From NCBI RefSeq assembly GCF_001940245.1, contig NZ_MJIG01000004.1, positions 1,456,485 to 1,520,484 on the forward strand: a stretch of 64,000 bases of DNA. The letters run 5' to 3'. A program made the translations under genes and the position numbers. Under the pieces are notes generated by a model. The model worked only from the letters and a program-made list of their open reading frames with translations. It did no database searches and was not told where the DNA came from. Source of the stretch: Anaerostipes sp. 992a. GTDB lineage: Bacteria; Bacillota; Clostridia; Lachnospirales; Lachnospiraceae. Positions 53,069-64,000 of this stretch are shown here, one piece after another; position 1 is the stretch's first letter, and the number at the start of each line of letters is the position of its first letter.

Positions 53069-54433
53069 ATGGAAGAAAAGATAAAAGAGATATGGGACCA
53101 GGTTCTCACTCAATTAGTTCAAAAGTATGATATAACCGAAGCTGCTGCCAATACCTGGATTCGTCCGTTGCAGGTATACAAGGTTTCAGATGGTAAAATC
53201 ACCTTTTTAATGGATAAAAAATACGACAAACGAGGGGTGGAATTTATCAAACACCGCTTTTACGATCTTTCCATCGGATTGGCTATCCAGGACTTAATCG
53301 GTGTGGAATACACCATAGATATTTGTCTTTCAGATGAAGTAGAAATTGAGGAAGCACCTGCTCCAAAGAAGAAAGAATCTGCAGCAGATATCCAGAAAAG
53401 CCAGATGCTTTCCAATCTGAATGAACGTTATACATTTGAAACTTTTGTCATTGGTAAAAATAACGAACTGGCTCAGGCAGCCAGCGTAGCAGTTGCCGAT
53501 GCTCCGGGCGAGACATACAATCCTCTATTTTTGTATGGGGGTGCCGGACTTGGAAAGACTCATTTGATGCATTCCATCGCACATTACATTATAGAACACA
53601 AAAAAGGAATGAAAGTTCTATATGTTACCAGCGAAAAATTTACGAATGAATTAATTGATTGTTTGAAACACAACAAAAATGAAGAATTTCGTAACAAATA
53701 TCGCAATATTGACGTTCTCTTAATCGATGATATTCAGTTTATCATAGGAAAAGAAAGTACACAGGAAGAATTTTTCCATACGTTTAATTCATTATATGAA
53801 GAAAACAAGCAGATTATTATCTCTTCCGATAAACCTCCAAAAGATATGCAGATTTTAGATGAACGTTTCCGTTCCCGTTTCGAATGGGGTTTGACCGCAG
53901 ATATTCAACCTCCAGACTATGAAACCCGAATGGCAATTTTAAATAAACGGGCGGAACTTGACAATATTAATATTGATACAGAGATCATGGAATACGTTGC
54001 CAATAATGTAAAATCCAACATTCGTGAACTGGAAGGTGCATTAAATAAAATCTGCGTTTATTCCAAACTTAAGAGAAAACCAATCGACCTTGAATTGGCG
54101 CAGGAAGCGCTAAAAGACTTAATTACTCCTCAGGGTGAACGGGAAATTACACTGGATCTGATCGTAGATATCGTTTGTGAGCATTTTAATATCTCCTTAG
54201 CCGATATCAAATCCAGAAAAAAGAGCCAGGAAATCGCTTATCCACGCCAGATTGCCATGTATTTATGCAAAAAACATACAGATAAGTCCCTAAAGGCAAT
54301 CGCTGCAGTGCTTGGAAAACGAGACCACTCTACCATCATTCATGGTTATCAGAAAATTGAAAACGATCTGCAGAACAATACAGGTCTGCAAAATACCATT
54401 GATGTTTTAACCAAGAAAATCAATCCAAATTAA
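53069..54433 (+). CDS. dnaA: Chromosomal replication initiator DnaA
   Basis: A 454-residue AAA+ initiator. Domain I is at the N-terminus. The ATPase domain has Walker A FLYGGAGLGKTHLMHSIAHY (about residues 151-170) and Walker B VLLIDDIQF. Domain IV ends with the DnaA signature KSLKAIAAVLGKRDHSTIIHG, which reads the 9-bp boxes. It opens oriC and loads the helicase. Confidence 0.98.
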   Translation: MEEKIKEIWDQVLTQLVQKYDITEAAANTWIRPLQVYKVSDGKITFLMDKKYDKRGVEFIKHRFYDLSIGLAIQDLIGVEYTIDICLSDEVEIEEAPAPKKKESAADIQKSQMLSNLNERYTFETFVIGKNNELAQAASVAVADAPGETYNPLFLYGGAGLGKTHLMHSIAHYIIEHKKGMKVLYVTSEKFTNELIDCLKHNKNEEFRNKYRNIDVLLIDDIQFIIGKESTQEEFFHTFNSLYEENKQIIISSDKPPKDMQILDERFRSRFEWGLTADIQPPDYETRMAILNKRAELDNINIDTEIMEYVANNVKSNIRELEGALNKICVYSKLKRKPIDLELAQEALKDLITPQGEREITLDLIVDIVCEHFNISLADIKSRKKSQEIAYPRQIAMYLCKKHTDKSLKAIAAVLGKRDHSTIIHGYQKIENDLQNNTGLQNTIDVLTKKINPN

Positions 54434-54694
54434 CCCCTTCATCCCTTTTCACAACCTAATGTTAAAAGGCTGTTGATAATATGTGGATGAGCAAAAGGGC
54501 CTTTTGGGGGTGTGGAAAAGCTTTTAGTTATCCTTCAAAAAAATGAGTGATTTCAAGAAGTTATAAACATTCATTTTTTTGATGATTTCTAGCTTTTTTT
54601 CACTTATAAACATTTCGACACCCCCTACTACTATTACGACGGAAATTAATAAATATATATAGTATAAAATCACCCGAAAGGAGTTATTCACATC
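54434..54694 (+). promoter_or_regulatory. dnaA-dnaN intergenic region
   Basis: This 261-bp AT-rich gap holds DnaA-box-like sequences (for example TATGTGGAT near 54481 and GTTATCC near 54530), the run AATATATATAGTATAAAAT (54653-54671), which includes the likely dnaN -10 box, and the GAAAGGAGT ribosome site of dnaN. It may be the second half of a bipartite origin containing the unwinding element. Confidence 0.5.
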
Positions 54695-55807
54695 ATGAAA
54701 ATTGTGTGTACAAAATCAAGTCTGCTGCAGGGAGTGAATATTGTTCTAAAAGCAGTCTCCAATAAGACCACTTTACCAATTTTAGAATGTATCTTATTAG
54801 AAGTCAGCAATCAAACAATCACGTTAACTGCCAATGATATGGAACTTGGTATTGAAACTGTAATAGAAGGAAATGTATTAGAACCTGGGAAAATTGCATT
54901 AAATGCCAAGTTATTTTCCGAAATTGTGCGAAAATTACCGGACAATGATATCACTATTACAACAAATTCCAGCCATCAGGCAGTGATTACCTGCGAAAAA
55001 TCGAAATTTACCATTTCTGGTCAGGGGGGTGAAGACTTCCCATTACTTCCGGAGATTGAAAAGCAACAGTCTATTACCATATCTCAATTTATGTTAAAAG
55101 AAGTAATTAGACAGACAATTTTCTCAATTTCTGATAATGAGAGCAACAAATTAATGACTGGAGAATTGTTTGAGATTTCTGACGATAATCTAAAGGTGGT
55201 ATCTTTAGATGGTCATCGTATCTCTATACGAAATATAGAACTAAAAGATTGTTATGAAAATATCAAAGTTGTCGTTCCTGGAAAAACACTCTCTGATCTG
55301 AGCAAGATCTTAAATGGTGGAACAGAAGATGAAGTCCATATCTATTTTACCAATAAGCACATTTTATTTGAATTAGATCAGACAATTGTTGTTTCACGTC
55401 TGTTGGAAGGGGAATACTATAATATCAATCAAATGCTTTCTACCGATTACGAGACAAAGATTCAGATCAATAAAAAGGAATTTTTAAATTGTATTGACCG
55501 TGCTTCCCTGCTGATTCGGGAATCTGACAAGAAGCCGATCGTCATCAATATTCAGGAAGACAGCATGCAGCTTTCCATCCAGTCCTTTATTGGATCCATG
55601 AAAGAGGAAATCTACATCCGAAAAGAAGGAAAGGATCTGCTGATCGGATTTAATCCAAAGTTCCTGATGGATGCGTTAAGAGTTATTGACGATGAAGTTA
55701 TTGATATTTATCTGGTAAATCCAAAGGCTCCTTGCTTTATCAAGGATGCCGCGCAATCTTATGTATATCTGATTTTACCGGTAAACTTCAATGCCGCAAA
55801 TATTTAA
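54695..55807 (+). CDS. dnaN: DNA polymerase III sliding clamp (beta subunit)
   Basis: A 370-residue clamp with the three-domain repeat (MKIVCTKSSLLQGVNIVLKA; VSNKTTLPILECILLEV; the C-terminal VYLILPVNF). It holds the replicase on DNA. Start follows GAAAGGAGTTATTCACATC. Confidence 0.97.
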   Translation: MKIVCTKSSLLQGVNIVLKAVSNKTTLPILECILLEVSNQTITLTANDMELGIETVIEGNVLEPGKIALNAKLFSEIVRKLPDNDITITTNSSHQAVITCEKSKFTISGQGGEDFPLLPEIEKQQSITISQFMLKEVIRQTIFSISDNESNKLMTGELFEISDDNLKVVSLDGHRISIRNIELKDCYENIKVVVPGKTLSDLSKILNGGTEDEVHIYFTNKHILFELDQTIVVSRLLEGEYYNINQMLSTDYETKIQINKKEFLNCIDRASLLIRESDKKPIVINIQEDSMQLSIQSFIGSMKEEIYIRKEGKDLLIGFNPKFLMDALRVIDDEVIDIYLVNPKAPCFIKDAAQSYVYLILPVNFNAANI

Positions 55808-55819
55808 TGAGGTGCAAAA

Positions 55820-56029
55820 ATGGAATTGATAAAATTAAGAGATGATTATATTAAACTGGGACAGGCATTGAAAGCGGCCGGTCTGGTGGAATCTGGAGTG
55901 GAAGCCAAGGAAGTGATCCAGCAGGGACTCGTTATGGTGGATGGAGAGATTGAAACAAGACGAGGAAGAAAGTTATATGATGGAGCCGTTGTACAGTTTG
56001 ATGATATGACGATCCACATTGAAAAATAG
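55820..56029 (+). CDS. S4-domain RNA-binding protein YaaA/RlbA type
   Basis: A 69-residue single S4 domain (IKLGQALKAAGLVESGVEAK, then VIQQGLVMVDGEIETRRGRK). Small S4 genes between dnaN and recF are common in Firmicutes. It begins 12 bases after dnaN and ends six bases before recF. Confidence 0.9.
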   Translation: MELIKLRDDYIKLGQALKAAGLVESGVEAKEVIQQGLVMVDGEIETRRGRKLYDGAVVQFDDMTIHIEK

Positions 56030-56035
56030 AACATT

Positions 56036-59060
<3,025 letters not shown>

Positions 59061-59075
59061 TGGAGGAAGATTTAC

Positions 59076-61565
59076 ATGGATGATAGTAATATTTTTGATA
59101 AAGTTCATGAGATAGATCTGAAGAAGACCATGGAAACTTCTTACATAGACTATGCCATGAGTGTAATTGCTTCGAGAGCACTTCCAGATGTACGTGATGG
59201 TTTAAAGCCGGTACAGAGAAGAATCCTATATGCAATGATTGAATTGAACAACGGTCCGGACAAGCCACATCGTAAATGTGCCCGTATCGTCGGTGATACC
59301 ATGGGTAAATACCATCCACACGGAGATAGCTCTATCTATGGAGCACTGGTAAATCTTGCCCAGGAGTGGTCTACCCGCTATCCACTGGTAGATGGACATG
59401 GAAATTTTGGTTCCGTGGACGGAGACGGAGCAGCTGCTATGCGTTATACGGAGGCACGTCTTAGTAAGATTTCCATGGAGATGCTGGCGGATATTAATAA
59501 AAATACGGTGGATTTCGCACCGAACTTTGACGAGACAGAAAAAGAACCCCTTGTACTTCCAGCACGTTACCCAAATCTTCTGGTTAATGGAACCCAGGGA
59601 ATTGCAGTAGGTATGGCAACGAATATTCCACCTCATAATCTGAGAGAGGTTATTGATGGCGTAGTAAAGATCATTGATAATCAGGTGGAAGAAGACAGAG
59701 ATACAGAGATTGAGGAACTGTTAGAAATTATTAAGGGACCGGATTTTCCTACCGGAGCTACGATTTTAGGAAGACGGGGGATTGAAAGTGCTTATCGTAC
59801 CGGACGTGGCAAGATTAAGGTGCGTGCAGTTACCAATATTGAACCAATGGCCAATGGAAAGCAGAGAATCATTGTTTCAGAGCTGCCGTATATGGTAAAC
59901 AAAGCACGTTTGATCGAAAAGATCGCAGAATTAGTGAAAGATAAGAAAATTGATGGAATTACGGATTTAAGAGATGAGTCTGACCGTTCCGGTATGCGTA
60001 TCTGTATAGAGCTGCGCCGGGATGTCAATGCGAATGTTCTTTTAAACCAGCTGTTTAAGCATACACAGCTGCAGGATTCCTTTGGAGTTATTATGCTTGC
60101 ACTGCATAATAATGAACCAAAGATCATGAACTTGCAACAGATGCTGATGTATTATCTGGAGCATCAGAAGGATGTTGTGACCAGAAGAACCAGATATGAA
60201 TTAAATAAAGCGCAGGAAAGGGCACATATTTTACAGGGCTTATTGATTGCACAGGATCATATTGATGAAGTCATTAAGATCATTCGTGGAGCAGCTAATA
60301 TTGCAGCGGCAAAAGCGGAATTAATGGAACGTTTCGGATTGACCGATGTACAGGCACAGGCAATTGTTGACATGCGTCTGCGTGCGTTAAATGGTTTGGA
60401 ACGGGAAAAATTAGAGAAGGAATATAAGGAACTTCTCGAACGGATCAAAGCCTTGGAAGAAATTCTTGCCGATGAAAAGGTGCTTTTAGGAGTGATCAAA
60501 GAAGAAATCCTTCTTGTAAAGGATAAATTTGGTGATGAAAGAAGAACTTCCATCGGGTTTGATGTAGATGATATTTCCATAGAGGATATGATTCCAAAGG
60601 AAAATACGGTAATCACCATGACCAAATTAGGTTATATCAAACGTATGACTGAGGATAACTTTAAAGCACAGAACCGTGGCGGTAAAGGAATTAAGGGTAT
60701 GCAGACATTGAATGAGGATTTCATTGAAAAGATGTTCATGACTTCTACTCATAATTTTATTATGTTCTTCACAAGTAAGGGAAGGGTCTATGGATTGAAG
60801 GCCTATGAAATTCCAGAATCCGGGCGTACAGCCAGAGGAACGGCCATTGTTAATCTGCTTCAGTTAATGCCGGATGAGAAGATCACGGCGGTCATTGATG
60901 TGGATGGATACCGGGAAAACGGTGTTCTGTTCATGGCTACGAAGAAGGGCCTGGTTAAGAAGACGGTAGTCACAGAATATAGAAATATCAGGAAAAATGG
61001 ACTTGCAGCTATTGCATTAAGAGACGATGATGAGTTGATCGAAGTAAAATTCATTGAAGAGCCTACAGATATTTTCCTGGTTACCAAGATGGGTCAGTGC
61101 ATTCGCTTTGAAAAAGAGGATGTTAGAAGAACTGGACGTGTTTCCATGGGAGTATTAGGCATTCATCTGTCAGAGGAGGATGAGGTCGTTGCAATGCAGA
61201 CAAGACAGCAGGGAGAAGAACTGCTGATCGTATCTGAAAAAGGTATGGGCAAACGTACCATGATGGATGAATTTAAGACACAGAAGCGCGGTGGTAAAGG
61301 TGTCATCTGTTATAAGATCTTAGATAAGACCGGATATGTAGTAGGTGCCAAAGCGGTGGAAGAAGAGGATGAAGTCATGATGATCACAACAGATGGAGTG
61401 ATTATCCGTACCGAAGTTAATCAGATTTCTATGCTTGGAAGAAATACATCCGGAGTAAAGGTTATGAGTGTGAAGGATGATACTGCAGTTGCAAGTATTA
61501 CGCGTGTTTTAAAAGAAGAGCCAGAAGATGAGGCTGAGAATGAAACAATCATAGAGGAAGAATAA
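59076..61565 (+). CDS. gyrA: DNA gyrase subunit A
   Basis: An 829-residue subunit that cuts and rejoins DNA. The active tyrosine is Tyr124 in [14 protein letters not shown]. The quinolone-determining stretch is [19 protein letters not shown] (residues 80-98), with Ser85 at the E. coli Ser83 position and Gly89 at the Asp87 position. The C-terminal beta-propeller includes the gyrase box-type [10 protein letters not shown]. Start follows GGAGGAAGATTTAC; a terminator follows the stop. Confidence 0.98.
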   Translation: MDDSNIFDKVHEIDLKKTMETSYIDYAMSVIASRALPDVRDGLKPVQRRILYAMIELNNGPDKPHRKCARIVGDTMGKYHPHGDSSIYGALVNLAQEWSTRYPLVDGHGNFGSVDGDGAAAMRYTEARLSKISMEMLADINKNTVDFAPNFDETEKEPLVLPARYPNLLVNGTQGIAVGMATNIPPHNLREVIDGVVKIIDNQVEEDRDTEIEELLEIIKGPDFPTGATILGRRGIESAYRTGRGKIKVRAVTNIEPMANGKQRIIVSELPYMVNKARLIEKIAELVKDKKIDGITDLRDESDRSGMRICIELRRDVNANVLLNQLFKHTQLQDSFGVIMLALHNNEPKIMNLQQMLMYYLEHQKDVVTRRTRYELNKAQERAHILQGLLIAQDHIDEVIKIIRGAANIAAAKAELMERFGLTDVQAQAIVDMRLRALNGLEREKLEKEYKELLERIKALEEILADEKVLLGVIKEEILLVKDKFGDERRTSIGFDVDDISIEDMIPKENTVITMTKLGYIKRMTEDNFKAQNRGGKGIKGMQTLNEDFIEKMFMTSTHNFIMFFTSKGRVYGLKAYEIPESGRTARGTAIVNLLQLMPDEKITAVIDVDGYRENGVLFMATKKGLVKKTVVTEYRNIRKNGLAAIALRDDDELIEVKFIEEPTDIFLVTKMGQCIRFEKEDVRRTGRVSMGVLGIHLSEEDEVVAMQTRQQGEELLIVSEKGMGKRTMMDEFKTQKRGGKGVICYKILDKTGYVVGAKAVEEEDEVMMITTDGVIIRTEVNQISMLGRNTSGVKVMSVKDDTAVASITRVLKEEPEDEAENETIIEEE

Positions 61566-61570
61566 ACGGG

Positions 61571-61598
61571 AGGCTGCCATATTGTGTGGCAGCCTTTT
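61571..61598 (+). terminator. Terminator of the dnaN-gyrA operon
   Basis: AGGCTGCC-ATATTGTGT-GGCAGCCT is followed by TTTGG, six bases after the gyrA stop. Confidence 0.85.
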
Positions 61599-61625
61599 GG
61601 TGCTAATTTAAGGAGTATTTAAGTG

Positions 61626-62468
61626 ATGAGAACAATTCATACAGATGAGATTATTAAAAATATCAAGGAGATGTGCATAGAAGCAAATCTTGAATTATCC
61701 GAAGATATGAAAAGAAAACTTAAGAACGCAAAGGAACAGGAAACGGGACGTCTAGGCGCCCAGATTCTGAATCAGTTAGAGGAGAATATGGGTATTGCCA
61801 AAGAAGAGAGCATTCCAATCTGTCAGGACACGGGAATGGCAGTGGTATTCTTTAAGATCGGGCAGGATGTTCATATTGAGGGTATGAATGTGACCGATGC
61901 AATTAACGAAGGAGTACGACAGGGCTATGTAGAAGGATATCTGCGTAAATCTGTAGTTAAGGACCCAATTGAACGGGAAAATACAAAGGATAATACCCCT
62001 GCAGTGATCCATTATGATATGATTCCAGGAGAGCAGATTGAAATTACTGTGGCACCAAAGGGATTTGGAAGTGAGAATATGAGTCGGGTGTTCATGTTAA
62101 AGCCTGCCGATGGTCTGGAAGGGGTAAAGGCATCTGTTCTTCAGGCCGTAAAGGATGCAGGACCAAATGCCTGTCCTCCGATGGTGGTTGGAGTTGGTAT
62201 GGGAGGAACTTTCGAAAAATGTGCCTTTCTTGCTAAAAAGGCTTTAAGCCGTAATACAGAAGAACCTTCTTCCATTCCATATGTAGCACAGCTGGAAAGA
62301 GAACTACTCGAGGAAATCAACCAACTTGGCATTGGACCTGGAGGGCTTGGAGGAAACACGACAGCACTTGCCGTAAATGTAGAGACGTATCCAACTCATA
62401 TTGCAGGACTTCCATTAGCTGTTAATATCTGTTGTCATGTAAACAGACATGTATCCAGAACAATTTAG
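61626..62468 (+). CDS. fumA: Fumarate hydratase, Fe-S type, alpha subunit
   Basis: A 280-residue subunit of the class I, two-subunit fumarate/tartrate hydro-lyase. Cluster-binding cysteines are likely in IPICQDTGMAVVF, GPNACPPMVVGVGMGG and NICCHVNRH, with GPGGLGGNTTALAVN between. It interconverts fumarate and malate. The ATG at 61626 (or the GTG just before it) follows AAGGAGT. The beta subunit follows after 38 bases. The substrate could also be tartrate. Confidence 0.88.
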   Translation: MRTIHTDEIIKNIKEMCIEANLELSEDMKRKLKNAKEQETGRLGAQILNQLEENMGIAKEESIPICQDTGMAVVFFKIGQDVHIEGMNVTDAINEGVRQGYVEGYLRKSVVKDPIERENTKDNTPAVIHYDMIPGEQIEITVAPKGFGSENMSRVFMLKPADGLEGVKASVLQAVKDAGPNACPPMVVGVGMGGTFEKCAFLAKKALSRNTEEPSSIPYVAQLERELLEEINQLGIGPGGLGGNTTALAVNVETYPTHIAGLPLAVNICCHVNRHVSRTI

Positions 62469-62506
62469 ATGAGCTAGAAGCAGTAAAAGCCAGGAGGAAA
62501 GAAAAG

Positions 62507-63055
62507 ATGAATCAAAATATTACAGCACCATTATCTGATGAAACGATCAATGGTTTAAAAGCAGGAGATTATGTTTATATTACTGGTACCATTTATACAG
62601 CACGGGATGCTGCACATAAGAGAATGTATGAGAATGGAATTCCAATTGATCTAGATCATGATATTATCTATTATCTGGGACCTTCGCCAGCAAAAGAGGG
62701 ACAGATTATTGGTTCTGCAGGCCCAACAACCAGCAGCAGAATGGATAAGTATACTCCTTATATGTTAGAACATGGTCTGAAAGGAATGATCGGAAAAGGA
62801 AAGCGCTCACCAGAAGTCATTGAAAGCATGAAAAAGAATCAGGCAGTATATTTTGCTGCAGTAGGCGGTGCAGGAGCTTTATTATCAAAATGTATTAAAA
62901 AGGCAGAAGTAATTGCTTATGATGACCTGGGAACGGAAGCAATCCGTAAATTGGAAATAGAAAATCTTCCGGTCATCGTTGTCATCGATAAAAATGGGAA
63001 TAATCTGTATGAGACAGCGGTAGAAGATTTCAAAAAGGGAAATGCTGATCAATAA
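62507..63055 (+). CDS. fumB: Fumarate hydratase, Fe-S type, beta subunit
   Basis: A 182-residue subunit: LKAGDYVYITGTIYTARDAAHKR, YYLGPSPAKEGQIIGSAGPTTS, MLEHGLKGMIGKGKRS and YFAAVGGAGALLSKCIK. These are typical of the beta subunit or C-terminal domain of class I fumarases. The ATG at 62507 is chosen because AGGAGG lies nine bases upstream. It works as a complex with the alpha subunit. Confidence 0.88.
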   Translation: MNQNITAPLSDETINGLKAGDYVYITGTIYTARDAAHKRMYENGIPIDLDHDIIYYLGPSPAKEGQIIGSAGPTTSSRMDKYTPYMLEHGLKGMIGKGKRSPEVIESMKKNQAVYFAAVGGAGALLSKCIKKAEVIAYDDLGTEAIRKLEIENLPVIVVIDKNGNNLYETAVEDFKKGNADQ

Positions 63056-63063
63056 GTTTTTTT

Positions 63064-63114
63064 GGTATGATCTGCAGATAGAGAATGGAATTTATCGGCA
63101 GATCATACCGGGTT
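63064..63114 (+). terminator. Terminator of the fumarase genes
   Basis: GGTATGATCTGC and GCAGATCATACC form a perfect 12-bp stem followed by GGGTTTTTAC. Confidence 0.85.
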
Positions 63115-63168
63115 TTTACGAGTTCTGATGTGAAATTGTAGAAAAAAATAAAAAGTTGAAAAAAAGTA

Positions 63169-63197
63169 TTGACATGGCAGCTGTTTTTTGCTATTAT
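63169..63197 (+). promoter_or_regulatory. Promoter of tRNA-Ser
   Basis: TTGACA (63169-63174) and TATTAT (63192-63197) are spaced by 17 bp, about 52 bases before the tRNA. Confidence 0.8.
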
Positions 63198-63249
63198 TAT
63201 CAAGCGTCATGTTGACGTAACAACTAAATACCTAATAAATTTAGGCATT

Positions 63250-63337
63250 GGAGAAGTACTCAAGTGGCTGAAGAGGCGCCCCTGCTAAGGGTGTAGGTCG
63301 TTCGCGCGGCGCGAGGGTTCAAATCCCTCCTTCTCCG
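63250..63337 (+). tRNA. tRNA-Ser (anticodon GCT)
   Basis: Acceptor GGAGAAG/CTTCTCC with discriminator G, anticodon stem CCCCT... with loop CTGCTAA (GCT), a long variable arm (GTCGTTCGCGCGGCGC) typical of tRNA-Ser, and T arm GAGGGTTCAAATCCCTC. CCA is not encoded. It lies just upstream of the rRNA operon. Confidence 0.94.
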
Positions 63338-63356
63338 GTTTTTGCTTTAAAAGGTA

Positions 63357-63545
63357 TTGACAATCACATCGGGAGATGATAAGATATAAAAGTTGTTGCA
63401 AAATGATGCAAATAAAAAATAAAAAGTTCTTGACAAACGGAAATGGTTTTAATAGAATATAAAAGCTGTCGCAAATAACGACAGAAAACACGGTCGAAAA
63501 AAGTTGAAAAAACTTCTTGACAAAAGAAAAAGATCGTGATAAAAT
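63357..63545 (+). promoter_or_regulatory. Three tandem rRNA promoters
   Basis: Three near-identical promoters occur: TTGACA 63357-63362 with TAAGAT 63380-63385; TTGACA 63430-63435 with TAGAAT 63453-63458; TTGACA 63517-63522 with TAAAAT 63540-63545. Each has a 17-bp spacer and ATAAAAG directly after the -10 box. They drive the ribosomal RNA operon; the distances between them are about 73 and 87 bp. Confidence 0.9.
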
Positions 63546-63726
63546 ATAAAAGCTGTTTCAAAAAAACAGAATCGAACATTGAAAACTGAACAATCACAGA
63601 TCCTTGAAAATTCAGATGAGATTTTCACTGTCTTTTGAAAAAGACAGACGGACGTTGAAGAAGATTCAACAACCTAGAACAGTAAAAGGGATAAATAGCC
63701 GAGTGTTATTTTGACCGGATTGAAAC

Positions 63727-64000
<274 letters not shown>

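Noticed and set aside
63285..63597. Minus-strand frames over the tRNA-Ser and rRNA promoters
   Set aside because: They overlap a tRNA and three promoters and are AT-rich chance frames.

Overview
The window joins two different kinds of DNA. Positions 38612 to 64000 are the chromosomal replication-origin region of a low-GC Gram-positive bacterium. The gene content and the start of the 16S rRNA point to a gut Lachnospiraceae-type Clostridium relative; I cannot name the genus from 274 bases of 16S. Reading outward from oriC (about 52740-53060), the minus strand carries rpmH-rnpA-yidD-yidC-jag, then mnmE-mnmG-rsmG, a hypothetical gene and argS, then soj(parA)-parB-DUF4446-serS with two perfect parS sites. 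The plus strand carries dnaA, dnaN, an S4-domain gene, recF, gyrB and gyrA, then a two-subunit Fe-S fumarate hydratase, tRNA-Ser(GCT), three tandem rRNA promoters and the start of a 16S gene.

Positions 1 to about 38400 are an integrative and conjugative element (ICE) of the Tn1549/CTn4-like family, with a higher GC content. Its right edge lies beside a tRNA-Arg gene, and its left edge is outside the window. Nearly all of its backbone reads on the minus strand. From right to left it has small Cys-rich proteins, a RepA-type initiator, ParA/ParB, accessory genes, PcfB, the VirD4 coupling protein, Maff2, a VirB6/TrbL-like membrane protein, PrgI, the VirB4 ATPase, an NlpC/P60 cell-wall hydrolase, DUF4315, an SH3-containing DUF4366 protein, and the start of a topoisomerase III gene.

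The backbone is broken by at least two insertions. (1) A mobilizable element of about 12.5 kb (about 17703-30193) splits a second maff2 copy and is flanked by 17-bp near-identical direct repeats. It carries a large serine recombinase, a VapE-like helicase, a CHC2 primase, a MobA/MobL relaxase, TnpV, regulators and an antibiotic-resistance cargo: an Lsa-type ABC-F gene with a leader-peptide attenuator, a Lnu-type lincosamide nucleotidyltransferase and a P-loop kinase. (2) A TnpV-containing segment truncates topB near its TOPRIM motif and brings in a mosaic tet(O/W/O)-type ribosomal protection gene with its attenuator. This segment also holds a Cys-rich KTR protein, an IS200-type transposase, sigma-factor-like regulators, a group IIC-like intron placed directly behind a transcription terminator, and a RepA-like ATPase.

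Taken together, the left 38 kb is a conjugative platform that carries a second, hitch-hiking mobilizable element. It stacks predicted resistance to tetracycline, lincosamides, streptogramin A and pleuromutilins next to the host origin of replication. The most unusual observations are a tRNA-Arg 5'-half remnant broken exactly at the anticodon loop next to an intact tRNA-Arg(CCT), a cluster of TTAGC repeats partly spaced by 21 bp at the ICE edge, the nested insertion in maff2, and an independently promoted DUF4238 cargo gene. All functional calls come from reading the sequence and from memory of protein families; no database search was possible.
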